Assembly: GCA_964406445.1 (NCBI GenBank)
Contig: CAYORU010000001.1
Span: 186,001-250,000, forward strand
Length of the DNA: 64,000 nt
DNA from: SG8-30 sp964406445
GTDB taxonomy: Bacteria; Pseudomonadota; Gammaproteobacteria; Steroidobacterales; Steroidobacteraceae
Direction of reading: 5' to 3'
Both the position numbers and the translations under genes were made by a program. Of this stretch, positions 53,425-63,151 are shown in pieces. The notes under the pieces are model-generated. The model had not been told where the DNA came from and did no database searches. It saw nothing but the letters and a program-made list of their open reading frames with translations. Every line of letters starts with the position of its first letter. Within the stretch, counting starts at the first letter, position 1.

Positions 53425-56079
53425 TCAGGACAACAGGCCGCGCGCCCGCGCCGCGAGCAGGGCCTCGGACCGGTGATGGACCCCGAGCTTGTGGAAGACG
53501 TTCTTCAGGTGGAACTTCACCGTGTTTTCGGTCATCTGCAGGTTGCGCGCGATCACCTTGTTCTGCGCACCACTCGCCAGCTCGACGAGAACCTCGAGCT
53601 CCCGCGCGCTGAGCACGCCGGAGACCTCGAAGGTCTCGCTCGACCTCGCAAGCGTCGTGACCGCCTGCGCGAGGACGTGCCGCAGCCGCGAGCTCGCGCC
53701 TTGCCTTCGCGACCAGGCCCAGGCGCGCCGCAGCATCGGCAGCAGCGGCGGCCCGAGATCCACGAGGAACTGGGTGTCGTCCTCGCGGACCGACTGTTCG
53801 AGGGCGGTCACGAAGTCCTCGATCGTCCGCTCGTCGTCGCGGCAGGCAAGATCCGCGGCTGCGCGCAGCGCGCCAAGCGTCCGCAGGTCGCGGCGTCTCT
53901 CGCCGGCGCGCGCCGCGGCCTCCAGGTCCTCGACCACCGCCAGCGCCCGCGACGGCTCGCGGGCGAGAAGCGCGGCAAAGATCTCGGCGATTCCGAGCGC
54001 GTGATGCTCGCGCCAGCAGGAAGGCTCCTCGCGCCAGCGGCCGGGCCGCCAGTCCGTGGGAGCGCCTCTTGGCCCCGGCCCCGCCGCGAACGCCAGCCGG
54101 CGCCGCAAAGCCTCCGCGAGCCGCTCCAGGCGCGCGAGGCCGCGTGCCTGCGCAGTGCGCGACATTCGTTCGACCAGTCCGGCGGCGGCCGCGCGGTCGG
54201 CGCGCGCCAGCGCGTTGGCCGTGGCGACCTCGTAGCCCTCGGCATAGAGGTCGAGCCAGCCGTCGGCCGCCTCGACCTGGCCGAGGGAACGCGCCAGCCT
54301 CCCGGCAGCGCCGGCGACGTCGCCACGTGCGTGAAGCGCGAGCGCGAGGTACACGTCCGCCACCGCCTTGAGCCCGCTGTCTGCGCCGAAGTTCTCCTCG
54401 GCCAGCGCCAATGCCTCGGTCAGGGTCGCCTCGGCCTCGCGACGCTCGCCGAGGTGCAGCTGCGCGAGACCCACGTGCAGCAGGCAATAGTTCAGGCCGA
54501 GGACCGACCCGATCCGCCGCATCTCGCGCGCGGCCTTCTGGCTCGCCGCGAGGGTGGCCCGCATGTCGCCGGTGCCGAGCGCCGTCAGGCAGGCGGTGTT
54601 GAGCAGTGCGGCCCGGGCCGCGTCGTCCGCCGGGGGCAGCGCGTCGATCTCCTCCTGCAGCAGCTCCAGGTCGCGTGGTCCCACCGGCCGGTCGGCGTAG
54701 CGGCCGAGGAGCTGGCCGACGACCAGCCGATCACGGACGAGCAGAGGGTCGTCGCAAGACTGCGTCGAAGCCGCGATCGCCTCGTAGAGCCGCAGGCCGC
54801 GCGCGAGATCGCCGTCCTTCGCCGCGAGGAAGGCCTGCGAGAGCTGCACGCGGGGGAACTCCCTGAGACGTTCCGGCGGCAGGAGGCTCAGCAGCTCGCG
54901 CATGCGCACCGCGCCGCCGAACAGGACCATCTCCCAGCCGCCGGTGCGCTCGAGCAGCGCTGCGGCCCGCGGGACGTCGTTCGAGAGCACGGCGTGACGC
55001 ACCGCCTGCGGGAGCTCGCCATGCCGCTCGAACCACGTGGCCGCACGCGCGTGCAGCGGCCCGAGGTTGCCGCCGCGCTCGCTGTTGCGCGCGCGCAGGT
55101 AGTCACGCAGGAGGTGGTGGAGCCGGAACCAGTAGCGCTCCGAGTCGAGCGGCACCAGGAAATGCTCCAGCCTGCCCTCCTCCAGCAGACGCCGCCACGC
55201 GTCCTCGCTGCCGGTCACCGCGGCGGCGAGCTCGGGATTCAAGGCATCGAGGATCGCGACCTCGCCGAGGACCCGCTGCAGATCCGGCGCCAGGTCGGTC
55301 AGGACCTGTTCCGTGAGGTACTCGGCCACCTCGCTGGTCCGCCCCGAAAACGCGTCCAGGAGCGCCGCCCGGCCGGGACGGGCGTCGAGCCACAGGCGCG
55401 CGAGCTGCAGCGCCACCGGCCAGCCTTCCGTCCGCAGCAGCAGGCGCTCGAGCTCCTGCGGCGCCAGCGCCGGCAGCAGTTCGCGCGCCTCCTCGGGCCC
55501 GAAGCGCAGGTCTTCTGCGCCGAGCTCGAAGAGCTCGCCGCGCGCGCGCAGCTCCGCCCGCGGCAGGGCGCCCGTATCGCGGCCGCTCAGCGCGAAACGG
55601 ACGTTCCGCGGCGCCTCCGCGACCAGCCTCGCAAGCACTTGTTGCACGACCTCGCGCGACAGGCGATGGAGATCGTCGACGAACACCACGAGCGGCGCGC
55701 TCGTGCCGGACAGCTGCGCCGCCAGCGCCGTGGCGGCCGCGGTGGCGGGGACGTCCGCGAACTCCTGCGCCGCCAGTCCCTCGAGGCGCCCGACGTCGAT
55801 GCCGGCCCGCGACAGCGCCGCCACCGCGAGGGCAAGGAACTGGGCGGCGTCGGCCCGCTCCACGCCAAGCCAGGCGACCCGCGTGCCGGACGCGCGCAAC
55901 TCCGTGTACCAGCGACTCAGGAGCCAGGTCTTGCCGTATCCGGCCGGCGCATCGATGAGCACGACCCGCCGGTCGCCGGCCGCGCGCAGGGCCTCGCGCA
56001 GCCGCGCGCGCTCGGCCAGCGCGACCCGGAAGGTCGGTGGCGCGGTGTAGTGGTGGAAGGCCGCGCGGAGTTCGTCCAT
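53425..56079 (-). CDS. MalT/LAL-type LuxR transcriptional regulator
   Basis: An 884-residue ATP-dependent activator. The STAND-type ATPase domain has Walker A APAGYGKTW (44-52) and Walker B LVVFVDDLHRL (130-140). About 450 residues of TPR-like helices form the sensor, and the last 60 residues are a LuxR HTH (LSARELEVLVELASGAQNK, VIARNLQMTENTVKFHLK). Like MalT it should bind ATP and a small inducer, then oligomerise and activate a nearby promoter. It lies directly upstream of and in the same direction as the hydantoin-type operon, its obvious target. The ATG has no strong ribosome-binding site. Confidence 0.93.
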   Translation of the reverse strand: MDELRAAFHHYTAPPTFRVALAERARLREALRAAGDRRVVLIDAPAGYGKTWLLSRWYTELRASGTRVAWLGVERADAAQFLALAVAALSRAGIDVGRLEGLAAQEFADVPATAAATALAAQLSGTSAPLVVFVDDLHRLSREVVQQVLARLVAEAPRNVRFALSGRDTGALPRAELRARGELFELGAEDLRFGPEEARELLPALAPQELERLLLRTEGWPVALQLARLWLDARPGRAALLDAFSGRTSEVAEYLTEQVLTDLAPDLQRVLGEVAILDALNPELAAAVTGSEDAWRRLLEEGRLEHFLVPLDSERYWFRLHHLLRDYLRARNSERGGNLGPLHARAATWFERHGELPQAVRHAVLSNDVPRAAALLERTGGWEMVLFGGAVRMRELLSLLPPERLREFPRVQLSQAFLAAKDGDLARGLRLYEAIAASTQSCDDPLLVRDRLVVGQLLGRYADRPVGPRDLELLQEEIDALPPADDAARAALLNTACLTALGTGDMRATLAASQKAAREMRRIGSVLGLNYCLLHVGLAQLHLGERREAEATLTEALALAEENFGADSGLKAVADVYLALALHARGDVAGAAGRLARSLGQVEAADGWLDLYAEGYEVATANALARADRAAAAGLVERMSRTAQARGLARLERLAEALRRRLAFAAGPGPRGAPTDWRPGRWREEPSCWREHHALGIAEIFAALLAREPSRALAVVEDLEAAARAGERRRDLRTLGALRAAADLACRDDERTIEDFVTALEQSVREDDTQFLVDLGPPLLPMLRRAWAWSRRQGASSRLRHVLAQAVTTLARSSETFEVSGVLSARELEVLVELASGAQNKVIARNLQMTENTVKFHLKNVFHKLGVHHRSEALLAARARGLLS

Positions 56080-56130
56080 GGGAGGACTTCAAGATAGCAC
56101 CGCGCGGGCGGACGCACCCCGCGAACAGGC

Positions 56131-56158
56131 GGGGCCCGCGCCTCCCGGCGCGGGCCCC
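56131..56158 (-). terminator. Perfect 12-base hairpin after DUF4382-type gene
   Basis: GGGGCCCGCGCC (56131-56142) and GGCGCGGGCCCC (56147-56158) are exact reverse complements around a TCCC loop. On the minus strand it follows the lipoprotein gene by 28 bases and precedes the regulator gene, separating the two. Very stable but without a U-tract. Confidence 0.6.
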
Positions 56159-56186
56159 TGAACCCGCGTCGCCGCGGGGGCTCGCC

Positions 56187-58040
56187 TCAGTCGAGCATCG
56201 CGATCGCGCTCCTCGCGACCAGCTCGTTCGCGCCGACCTCGTAGCGGCCCGTGGCGCCGAAGCCGACGATCCGGGTGCTGCCGTCGAGCCGTCGGGCGAG
56301 TTCCTCCGTGAACCGCGCGAAGTCCGCGAAGGCCTGGCTCGCGCCCTGTTGCCGGATCACGTAGGCCGTTGGCCCCGCGACGGGCGGCACGATGCGCGGC
56401 GAGGCCTGCAGGTCGAGCAGGTCCACGACCCGGGCGCCGACCTTGAGGTGGTGCCGCCGGCCGAGCGTCGGGTTGTCGAGGTCCACGACGATCCCGGCCG
56501 GGCCGATCTCGAGGAACGGCGCCGTGGTGCCCTCTCCGCCCCAGCCGACCGCGAGCTGCGCGCGCAGGCCCGCGAAGTCGACGATCGTCCGGCCGCGGAA
56601 GTCGGGCGGCGCCATGCCGAAGGGCTCGACGAAGCCGTACACGCGCACCCATTCGCCCGGGCGCAGCAGGGCCACGCCGAGCGCGCCGGTCGCCACGTCG
56701 TAGGCCGCAGGGTCCGCATCCTGGGCGGCGGTGACGCCGGTGCCGGCGAAGTCGAAGGCCGATACCCGCCGCCCGTCGATCGCGGCGAGGTCGAGCACCA
56801 CCATGCCCGGATCGGCCGTCACGACGCGCCCGCCGAGGTGCGTGAGCTTCATGCGCACCCGCCCGTCGGCCGCATCGAGCGCGATCTCGCCGGCCGACTC
56901 GCGCAGCTGCCCGAAGGCCGCGATGCGCTGGCCCACCGAGATCGCGCCGGCGTCGAGCGGGTTCGCGGAGCGCTGGCCGTCGCGCAGCACGCGGGTGCCG
57001 GGACCCACGGCCACCTCGATGGTGCCGCGGGCGAAGCGCACTCCCCCGTCGCGCCGCACGATCACGCCGCCGCGCACCGTGAGGATGTCGCCGCTTCGCG
57101 CCAGCACGCTGCCGAGCACCGCGTCGACGCCTGCGCCCGGCACGCTGCTGCCGGCGTAGACGCGATCCGCGGTGAAGCGCCGCTCGCCGGTCTCGAGCAG
57201 GCCGTGGGCGATCGTCGGCGTGCCGGGCCCCGCCGCGCGCAGCGCTTCGAGGCCCGCGGTGCCGGAGTACTGCGTGCCGTCGATCTCGAAGACGGTCTCC
57301 GCCGTCGTTCCTACCGTCACCTCGCCGAAGTCGCCGCTTTGCAGGTGGAAGGGCCGAAGGTCGACGCGATAGCTCCCCGCCGGCACGTCGACCGAGACGA
57401 GCGGTCCGCGCAGGCGCAGCTCCTTCTGCTCGACCGGCTCGAGCGAGGCGACCAGCACCGGCCGCGCCGTGACCTTCGCGGGCGTCGCCGAGAGGTCCAC
57501 GTCGTGGGTGGCCGCGAGGTCGAAGTCGAGCGTCAGCAGCGCAGGCCGCCCAGGCGCGACGCGCAGCAGATTGCGGTTGTCCAGCACCACGCGCACGTCG
57601 ACGAGCCCCAGCGGCGCGCCGTCGGCGCCCACCGCCGTCGCCGCCACCGGCTCGCCGGCCGACTCGACGCTGATCTCAGCGTTGCGGTAGTCGAGCCTCA
57701 GCGTGCCCTCGACGTAGTTGCCCGACGGCACCGTCGCCGCCGTGAGGAACTCGGTGAGATCGACGTACTGCGCGAAGTCCACGCGCGGCTTGACGGGCAG
57801 GGTTTCGACCACGGTGCCGTCGGCGCGACGCAGCGTGAACGACTCGACGTCGACCGCGTAGCTGAGGAAGTCGCCGTCTGCGTCGGTGAGCCCGATGTAG
57901 ACCGTGCCGCAGTCGGCGCAGGCCGCCGGTGGCGGCGGGACAGCCGCGGGGCTCGCCCCTCCTCCTCCACCGCCGCAGCCGGCGAGCCCCAGGATCGCGG
58001 CCGCGAGGCCGCCGAGAAAGAACCGCTTCGAGGTGGTCAT
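56187..58040 (-). CDS. DUF4382-type lipoprotein
   Basis: A 617-residue exported lipoprotein. The signal ends LGLAGC (Cys22), followed by a seven-Gly/Pro linker. Residues 46-190 match the DUF4382 beta-sandwich (VYIGLTDADGDFLSYAVDVESFTLRRADG and NAEISVESAG regions). The remaining part consists of repeated small beta-barrels of the DUF5666 kind (ISVGQRIAAFGQL, GEWVRVYGFVEPFG). Such proteins decorate the outer membrane; a polymer- or metal-binding role is possible. Strong GGGAGGG precedes the ATG. Confidence 0.85.
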   Translation of the reverse strand: MTTSKRFFLGGLAAAILGLAGCGGGGGGASPAAVPPPPAACADCGTVYIGLTDADGDFLSYAVDVESFTLRRADGTVVETLPVKPRVDFAQYVDLTEFLTAATVPSGNYVEGTLRLDYRNAEISVESAGEPVAATAVGADGAPLGLVDVRVVLDNRNLLRVAPGRPALLTLDFDLAATHDVDLSATPAKVTARPVLVASLEPVEQKELRLRGPLVSVDVPAGSYRVDLRPFHLQSGDFGEVTVGTTAETVFEIDGTQYSGTAGLEALRAAGPGTPTIAHGLLETGERRFTADRVYAGSSVPGAGVDAVLGSVLARSGDILTVRGGVIVRRDGGVRFARGTIEVAVGPGTRVLRDGQRSANPLDAGAISVGQRIAAFGQLRESAGEIALDAADGRVRMKLTHLGGRVVTADPGMVVLDLAAIDGRRVSAFDFAGTGVTAAQDADPAAYDVATGALGVALLRPGEWVRVYGFVEPFGMAPPDFRGRTIVDFAGLRAQLAVGWGGEGTTAPFLEIGPAGIVVDLDNPTLGRRHHLKVGARVVDLLDLQASPRIVPPVAGPTAYVIRQQGASQAFADFARFTEELARRLDGSTRIVGFGATGRYEVGANELVARSAIAMLD

Positions 58041-58137
58041 GTGCCCTCCCGGTCAAAGTCGACCATGACCTGCACAACGCAGGGCGGCGACGCTGGTTGA
58101 CCGGGCCGGGCGGAATGCCGGGCGGCGGGACCGACCG

Positions 58138-58166
58138 GGGGCTGTCACCTTGGCGGCGACAGCCCC
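58138..58166 (-). terminator. Terminator hairpin after DUF2892 gene
   Basis: Arms GGGGCTGTC (58138-58146) and GACAGCCCC (58158-58166) pair perfectly over 9 bases with an 11-base loop, starting 6 bases after the DUF2892 stop on the minus strand. It marks the end of the operon that includes the large ferredoxin oxidoreductase. Confidence 0.6.
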
Positions 58167-58171
58167 GAGGC

Positions 58172-58363
58172 TCAGTTCTTCATTCCGCAGGTGTTGATGC
58201 CGAGGAGCGAATAGGCAGGGCAGTAGCCGAGCGAGCCCGTGATCACCGGGATGATGCCGAGGTAGGCCCAGGGCGTCTGCGGGCCGACGAAAGCGAGGGA
58301 CAGGATCGCGAGCCCGCCGACGACGCGGATGGCGCGGTCAATGTTGCCTTCATTGCGGGTCAT
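58172..58363 (-). CDS. DUF2892 small membrane protein
   Basis: A 63-residue protein with two hydrophobic segments and the family pattern NEGNIDRAIRVVGG at the start and GYCPAYSLLGINTC near the end, where the two Cys may react with sulfur. DUF2892 domains occur alone or fused to rhodanese (YgaP). The ATG overlaps the end of the ferredoxin oxidoreductase gene by 14 bases, with GGAGG just upstream. Confidence 0.92.
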   Translation of the reverse strand: MTRNEGNIDRAIRVVGGLAILSLAFVGPQTPWAYLGIIPVITGSLGYCPAYSLLGINTCGMKN

Positions 58364-61300
58364 GGGATGCCTCCATGTTCAACCATCGTTCCAGCAGGAT
58401 ACGCTCACGCGCGCGGACCCGCTCCACCGCGGCCTGCTTGACGTGGCCGAAGCCGCGGATGTCCTCGGAAAGCGAGGCGAGCTCGACGGCGAGCGCGTGG
58501 TTGGCCGCAGTCAAGCCGGCCAGCAGGCGCTCGACCCGCGCGAAGTAGTCTTCGATCAGCTGGCGCTCCATGCGCCGCTCGGCGGTGCGGCCGAAGGGAT
58601 CGAGCCGGGTCCCCCGCAGGCGCTTGAGCGGCGCCAGCACGCGGAAGACGATGCCCATCCAGGCGCCGAACTCGCGCTTCCTGGGAACGCCGGTGACCGG
58701 ATCGACGCGCGCCAGCACGGGCGGCGCGAGGTGGTAGCGCAGCCTGACCGGGCCCTCGAAGGCGGATGCGATGCGCTGGCGGAACGCCGGGTCGGCGTGC
58801 AGCCGCGCGACTTCGTACTCGTCCTTGTAGGACATCAGGCGGAACGCGCCGTGCAGCACTGCGCGAGCGAGGCGGCTCTCGCCGGGCAGCTGCGCCGCCT
58901 CGGCCGCGCGAACCCGCTCGATCAGGCCGCGGTAGCGCGCCGCCCAGGCAGCGTCCTGGTAAGCGGTGAGGAAACCGACCCGGCGCTCGAGCGCTGCGTC
59001 GAGGCCGGGCTCGGGCGGATCGTCGACGCCGAGCCCCGCCAGCGCGCCGGGATCCACCGCCAGGCGCCTGCCCCAGTCGAATGCGGCGAGATTTCGCTCC
59101 ATCGCACCGCCGTTGACCCGGATCGCCTCGAGCAGCGCGTCGGGTGGCAGCGGCACGAGCCCGCGCTGGAACGCGTGGCCGAGGAGCAGCAGGCCCGCCG
59201 CGAGCGGCTCGCCGGCCGCGGCCGTGGCGGCGCGCACGGCCGGCAGCGCCGTGACCTCGCCGCAGCGGTCCCGCAGCGCGGCGAGCAGCGCGGCGGAATC
59301 CACGCGCGCCGCGCGGTCGCGCGTGAACCGCCCGGTCTCGGCGGTATCGGTGCTGGCGACCACCCGCGTGCCGGCGTGCGCCCGCTGCGCCGCCTCCGGC
59401 ATGTTGGCGACGACGAGATCCGTGGCGATCAGCAGGTCGAGCTCACCGGGCGGGATCCGGTCCGTGGCTGGCTTCGCGCCGCGCCCGAGCTGGACGTGCC
59501 CGAGCACCGGCCCGCCCTTCTGGGCCATGCCGGTCACGTCGCTCACGCGCACCTCGAGCCCGGCGATCCTTGCGGCCACGCCGAGGATCGCGCCCACCGT
59601 GACGATGCCCGTGCCGCCGACGCCGGCCAGCAGGATGCGGCGCGTCTCGCCCTCGGCGAGCGCGGCCACGGGCGCCGGCGGCAGCTCTTCCGCCGCGCGC
59701 GGCGCCGCGCGGCGCGGCCGTGCGCCCTCGACCGTCACGAAGCTCGGGCAGAAGCCCTCGAGGCAGGAGTAGTCGAGGTTGCAGGACGCCTGGTCGACCT
59801 GGCGCTTCTCGCCGAACTCGGTCTCGACCGGCACGAGGGACAGGCAGTTCGACCGCAGGCCGCAGTCGCCGCAGCCCTCGCAGACGAGCTCGTTGATCAC
59901 GACGCGCCGCGTCGGCGTGGGCATCGTCCCGGCCTTGCGGCGACGGCGCTTCTCCGCCGCGCAGGTCTGGTCGTAGACCAGCGCGGTGACGCCGGCGACG
60001 CCGGCGAGCCGGCGCTGCACCGCGTCGAGCTCGCCGCGGTGATGGATCGTCACGCCCGCGGCGAAGCCGGCGCCCGCGCCGTACTTGTCCGGCTGGTCGC
60101 TCACCACCGCGATCTCCCTCACGCCCTCGGCCGCGAGCAGGCGCGTCACCTGCGCAACGCTCGGCTGGCCCTCGACGGGCTGGCCGCCGGTCATCGCCAC
60201 GGCGTCGTTGTAGAGGATCTTGAAGGTGACGCTCGCGCCGGCGGCGACCGCCGCGCGCACGCCCATCGAGCCGGAATGCTGCCAGGTGCCGTCGCCCATG
60301 TTCTGGAACACGTGGCCCATGCCGGTGAACGGCGCGATGCCGATCCAGGTAGCTCCCTCTCCGCCCATGTGCGAGAAGGTCCGCATGCCGCGGTCCATGA
60401 ACATGGCGAGCGTATGGCAGCCGATCCCGCCGATGGCGAGGGCGCCCTCGGGCACCCGGGTCGAGGTGTTGTGCGGGCAGCCGGAACAGAAGTAGGGCGT
60501 GCGGACCTCGGGCGGCGGTCCGGCCGGCTCGTTGGCCCGTGCGCGCAGCGTCGAAAGGCGCGCCCCTTCCAGGCCGAGCCGCTCGCCGACCACCACGGCG
60601 AGCGGCAACGGCTCGATCTCGCCCGCCTCGGACAGGAGCGGCCGGCCGGACTCGTCGCGCTTGCCGACGATGCGCGGCCCGCCGAGCCCGCGGTCGTGCA
60701 GCAGCACCTTGAGCTGGTCCTCGAGCAGCGGCCGCTTGTCCTCGACGACGACGACCGTCTCGAGGCCGCGCAGGAATTCCAGCGCTCGCGAAGGCTCGAG
60801 CGGCCAGGGCACGGCCGGCTTGTAGAGCCTGACCCCGAGTCGGGCCAGCTCCGGCCCGTCGAGGCCGAGCTCGCGCAGCGCCTCCTGCAGGACGCCCCAG
60901 CTGCGCCCGTACGCCGCCACGCCGAGCCTCGCCGGGCCGGTGGCCCCGAGCACGCGGTCGACGCCCGCCGACCGCGTGAAGGCGATGGCGGCCTCTCGCC
61001 GCGGTCCCTTGGCGCGGCGCTCCATCGCGAGCGCGTCGTCCGGCCAGCGCAGGTGCACTCCGTCGGCCGGCGGCCGGAAGTCCGCAGGCGCCGGCCAGGC
61101 GCGAGCCACGTCGGGCAGCGTCACCACGGCGGAGGACTCGCAGAGGCTGCCGGCGAGCTTGAAGCCGACCCACGACCCCGAGAAGCGCGACAGGACGAAG
61201 CCAAAGAGCCCCAGCTCGAGCAGCTCGCCGAGGTCCGCAGGCTCGACCACGGGCATCAGCGCGTCGACGAAGGCGTACTCGGACTGGTGGCCGAAGGCCG

Positions 61301-61757
61301 AGGACTTCGCGAGGTGGTCGTCCCCCACGACGGCCAGTACGCCGCCGAGCGGCGACGTGCCGGCATGGGTGGCGTGCTTGATCGCGTCCATCGAGCGATC
61401 GAGGCCCGGCGCCTTGCCGTACCAGATCGAGAACACGCCCTCCACCCGCGGGTCCGGGAACAGGCCGACCTGTTGCGTGCCCCAGCACGCGGTGGCGGCG
61501 AGATCCTCGTTGAGGCCGGGCTGGAAGCGGACGCCGGCCGCCTCGAGCAGCCCGCGGGCGCGCGCGAGCTCGCGGTCGTAGCCGCCGACCGGCGAGCCGC
61601 GATAGCCGCTGACGAATCCGGCGGTGCGCCGGCCGTGGCGGCGGTCGTGGGCGGCCTGCAGCAGCGGCAGGCGCACAAGCGCCTGCATGGCGCTCAGGTA
61701 GACCTCGCCCTCGGCGAGCAGGTACTTGTCGTCGAGGCTGAAGGCCGGCGCAGGCAC
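58350..61757 (-). CDS. Single-chain indolepyruvate-type ferredoxin oxidoreductase (2-oxoacid to acyl-CoA)
   Basis: A protein of about 1135 residues in which the alpha and beta functions of indolepyruvate:ferredoxin oxidoreductase are fused. It converts an aryl or branched 2-oxoacid plus CoA to acyl-CoA, CO2 and reduced ferredoxin. Visible parts are the TPP/pyrimidine domain (GFVSGYRGSPVGGYD), the TPP-binding segment with PYFCSGCPHNTST and GGIGCHT, a CEGCGDCGLRSNC ferredoxin-like cluster site, and the C-terminal gamma domain (LLAGVGGTGIVTVG). A GTG start at 61757 is the best available; a CTG 16 bases earlier is possible, and the long frame beyond it is antisense-like shadow of the MFS gene. 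Confidence 0.9.
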   Translation of the reverse strand: MPAPAFSLDDKYLLAEGEVYLSAMQALVRLPLLQAAHDRRHGRRTAGFVSGYRGSPVGGYDRELARARGLLEAAGVRFQPGLNEDLAATACWGTQQVGLFPDPRVEGVFSIWYGKAPGLDRSMDAIKHATHAGTSPLGGVLAVVGDDHLAKSSAFGHQSEYAFVDALMPVVEPADLGELLELGLFGFVLSRFSGSWVGFKLAGSLCESSAVVTLPDVARAWPAPADFRPPADGVHLRWPDDALAMERRAKGPRREAAIAFTRSAGVDRVLGATGPARLGVAAYGRSWGVLQEALRELGLDGPELARLGVRLYKPAVPWPLEPSRALEFLRGLETVVVVEDKRPLLEDQLKVLLHDRGLGGPRIVGKRDESGRPLLSEAGEIEPLPLAVVVGERLGLEGARLSTLRARANEPAGPPPEVRTPYFCSGCPHNTSTRVPEGALAIGGIGCHTLAMFMDRGMRTFSHMGGEGATWIGIAPFTGMGHVFQNMGDGTWQHSGSMGVRAAVAAGASVTFKILYNDAVAMTGGQPVEGQPSVAQVTRLLAAEGVREIAVVSDQPDKYGAGAGFAAGVTIHHRGELDAVQRRLAGVAGVTALVYDQTCAAEKRRRRKAGTMPTPTRRVVINELVCEGCGDCGLRSNCLSLVPVETEFGEKRQVDQASCNLDYSCLEGFCPSFVTVEGARPRRAAPRAAEELPPAPVAALAEGETRRILLAGVGGTGIVTVGAILGVAARIAGLEVRVSDVTGMAQKGGPVLGHVQLGRGAKPATDRIPPGELDLLIATDLVVANMPEAAQRAHAGTRVVASTDTAETGRFTRDRAARVDSAALLAALRDRCGEVTALPAVRAATAAAGEPLAAGLLLLGHAFQRGLVPLPPDALLEAIRVNGGAMERNLAAFDWGRRLAVDPGALAGLGVDDPPEPGLDAALERRVGFLTAYQDAAWAARYRGLIERVRAAEAAQLPGESRLARAVLHGAFRLMSYKDEYEVARLHADPAFRQRIASAFEGPVRLRYHLAPPVLARVDPVTGVPRKREFGAWMGIVFRVLAPLKRLRGTRLDPFGRTAERRMERQLIEDYFARVERLLAGLTAANHALAVELASLSEDIRGFGHVKQAAVERVRARERILLERWLNMEASHDPQ

Positions 61758-61771
61758 CGCGGGCCCGGTGT

Positions 61772-63109
61772 TCAGCCGGCGCGCGCCGCGGCCGCGGCGC
61801 GGCGGAAGTGCGGCAGGCCCCACCAGAAGAGCGCGATCGCCGGCAGCGTGGCGATCGCCGAGGTGATCGCGAGCGAGCGGCCGACGGCCGCGTCGCTTTC
61901 GAACACGAAGTCGGTGAACAGCGCCACGAGCGTGGGCCCGGCCCCCAGTCCGACGAGGTTCAGGACGCAAAGGTACAGCGACGAGGCGGTGGCGCGCATC
62001 CGCGCCGGCGTCACGAACTGGATGGCGGCCGCGGCGGCGCCGAAGGGCATCGAGGTGAAGAAGACGAGACCGCAGAACAGCGCCAGTCCGAGCGCCAGCG
62101 AGGGCACCACGGTCGCGGTCGCCGCGAAGGGCAGCGTGCAGACGGCCGACAGCAGGCCGACGCGCATCGCCGCGTCGAGGTGGCCGCGCGCGCCGAGCCG
62201 GTCGGTGAGCCAGCCGCCGGCGAGCACGCCGACCGTGCCGAAGACCAGCAGCGCCGCCCCGACCGCGAAGCCGGCCTGCGCCGGCGCCTGACCGAACACG
62301 CGGATCAGGTAGCTCGGCATCCACGCGATGGTCGCGTTGAACACGAGGCCGACGAGCGCGAAGCCCGCCAGGTGCGAGGCGTAGGTCTGCCAGTGGCGGC
62401 GCATGTGCCCGAAGCAGTCGCGCAAGGCGGCGCGAATGCTGCCGTGGCCGCCGAGCGGGGCAGGCTGGCGGCGCAGCGGCTCGCGCACCGTGAGCATCCA
62501 GAGCGCGACCAGCACGCCCGGCCAGCCGACGATGAAGAACACGACCTGCCAGGCGCGCACCTCGCCGAAGAGCGGCAGCACGACCGAGGGCGCGCCGGCC
62601 ACCGCCCCGACCACGACGCCGCCGATCAGGTAGGCGAGGCCCGCGCCGGCGAAGGCGCCGAGCGTGTAGACGGCGAGCGCGCGGCCGAGGCGCTCGGGCG
62701 GGAACAGGTCCGCGATCATCGAATAGGCGGCCGGCGACAGCGCGGCCTCCCCCACGCCCACGCCAACGCGCGCGGCGAACAGCTGCCAGAACGAGCGCGC
62801 CAGGCCGCACAGCGCGGTGGCCACGCTCCACACCGCGATGCCGATCGCGATGATGTTGCGCCGGTTGAGGCGGTCGGCGAGCAGCGCGACCGGGATGCCG
62901 AGGGTGGTGTAGAAGATCGCGAAGGCGAAGCCGTGCAGCAGCGACAGCTGCGTGTCCGAGATGCCGAGGTCGGCCCGGATCGGGCCGACCAGCAGCGTCA
63001 GGATCGAGCGGTCGATGAACGAGAGGATGTAGGCGACGGTCAGGACGAAGACCGCGTACCAGCCGATGGCAGGTCGGGGCCAGTCGGCGGCTTGCGGCGC
63101 AGCGCTCAT
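61772..63109 (-). CDS. Spinster-like MFS transporter
   Basis: A 445-residue transporter with 12 membrane segments. Markers are FIDRSILTLLVGPIR in helix 1, the A-motif ALLADRLNRRNII and GVGEAALSPAAYSMIADLF, all typical of the spinster-like branch seen in proteobacterial degradation clusters. Start at 63109 is preferred because AGGGGG lies nine bases upstream; an ATG at 63133 is the alternative. It is co-directional with an amidohydrolase upstream and the ferredoxin oxidoreductase downstream (14 bases). It probably imports the compound these enzymes process. Confidence 0.9.
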   Translation of the reverse strand: MSAAPQAADWPRPAIGWYAVFVLTVAYILSFIDRSILTLLVGPIRADLGISDTQLSLLHGFAFAIFYTTLGIPVALLADRLNRRNIIAIGIAVWSVATALCGLARSFWQLFAARVGVGVGEAALSPAAYSMIADLFPPERLGRALAVYTLGAFAGAGLAYLIGGVVVGAVAGAPSVVLPLFGEVRAWQVVFFIVGWPGVLVALWMLTVREPLRRQPAPLGGHGSIRAALRDCFGHMRRHWQTYASHLAGFALVGLVFNATIAWMPSYLIRVFGQAPAQAGFAVGAALLVFGTVGVLAGGWLTDRLGARGHLDAAMRVGLLSAVCTLPFAATATVVPSLALGLALFCGLVFFTSMPFGAAAAAIQFVTPARMRATASSLYLCVLNLVGLGAGPTLVALFTDFVFESDAAVGRSLAITSAIATLPAIALFWWGLPHFRRAAAAARAG

Positions 63110-63151
63110 CCGCCGCGCCCCCTGCACCTGCATCCGCCCGCGTTCATGCGG

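Noticed and set aside
51466..56097. 1543-codon plus-strand frame opposite the HyuA-like and MalT-type genes
   Set aside because: Shadow of strongly supported minus-strand genes; composition is not protein-like.
61758..62831. Long N-terminal extension of the ferredoxin oxidoreductase frame
   Set aside because: It overlaps the MFS gene out of frame and gives Arg-rich nonsense; the family starts near 61757.
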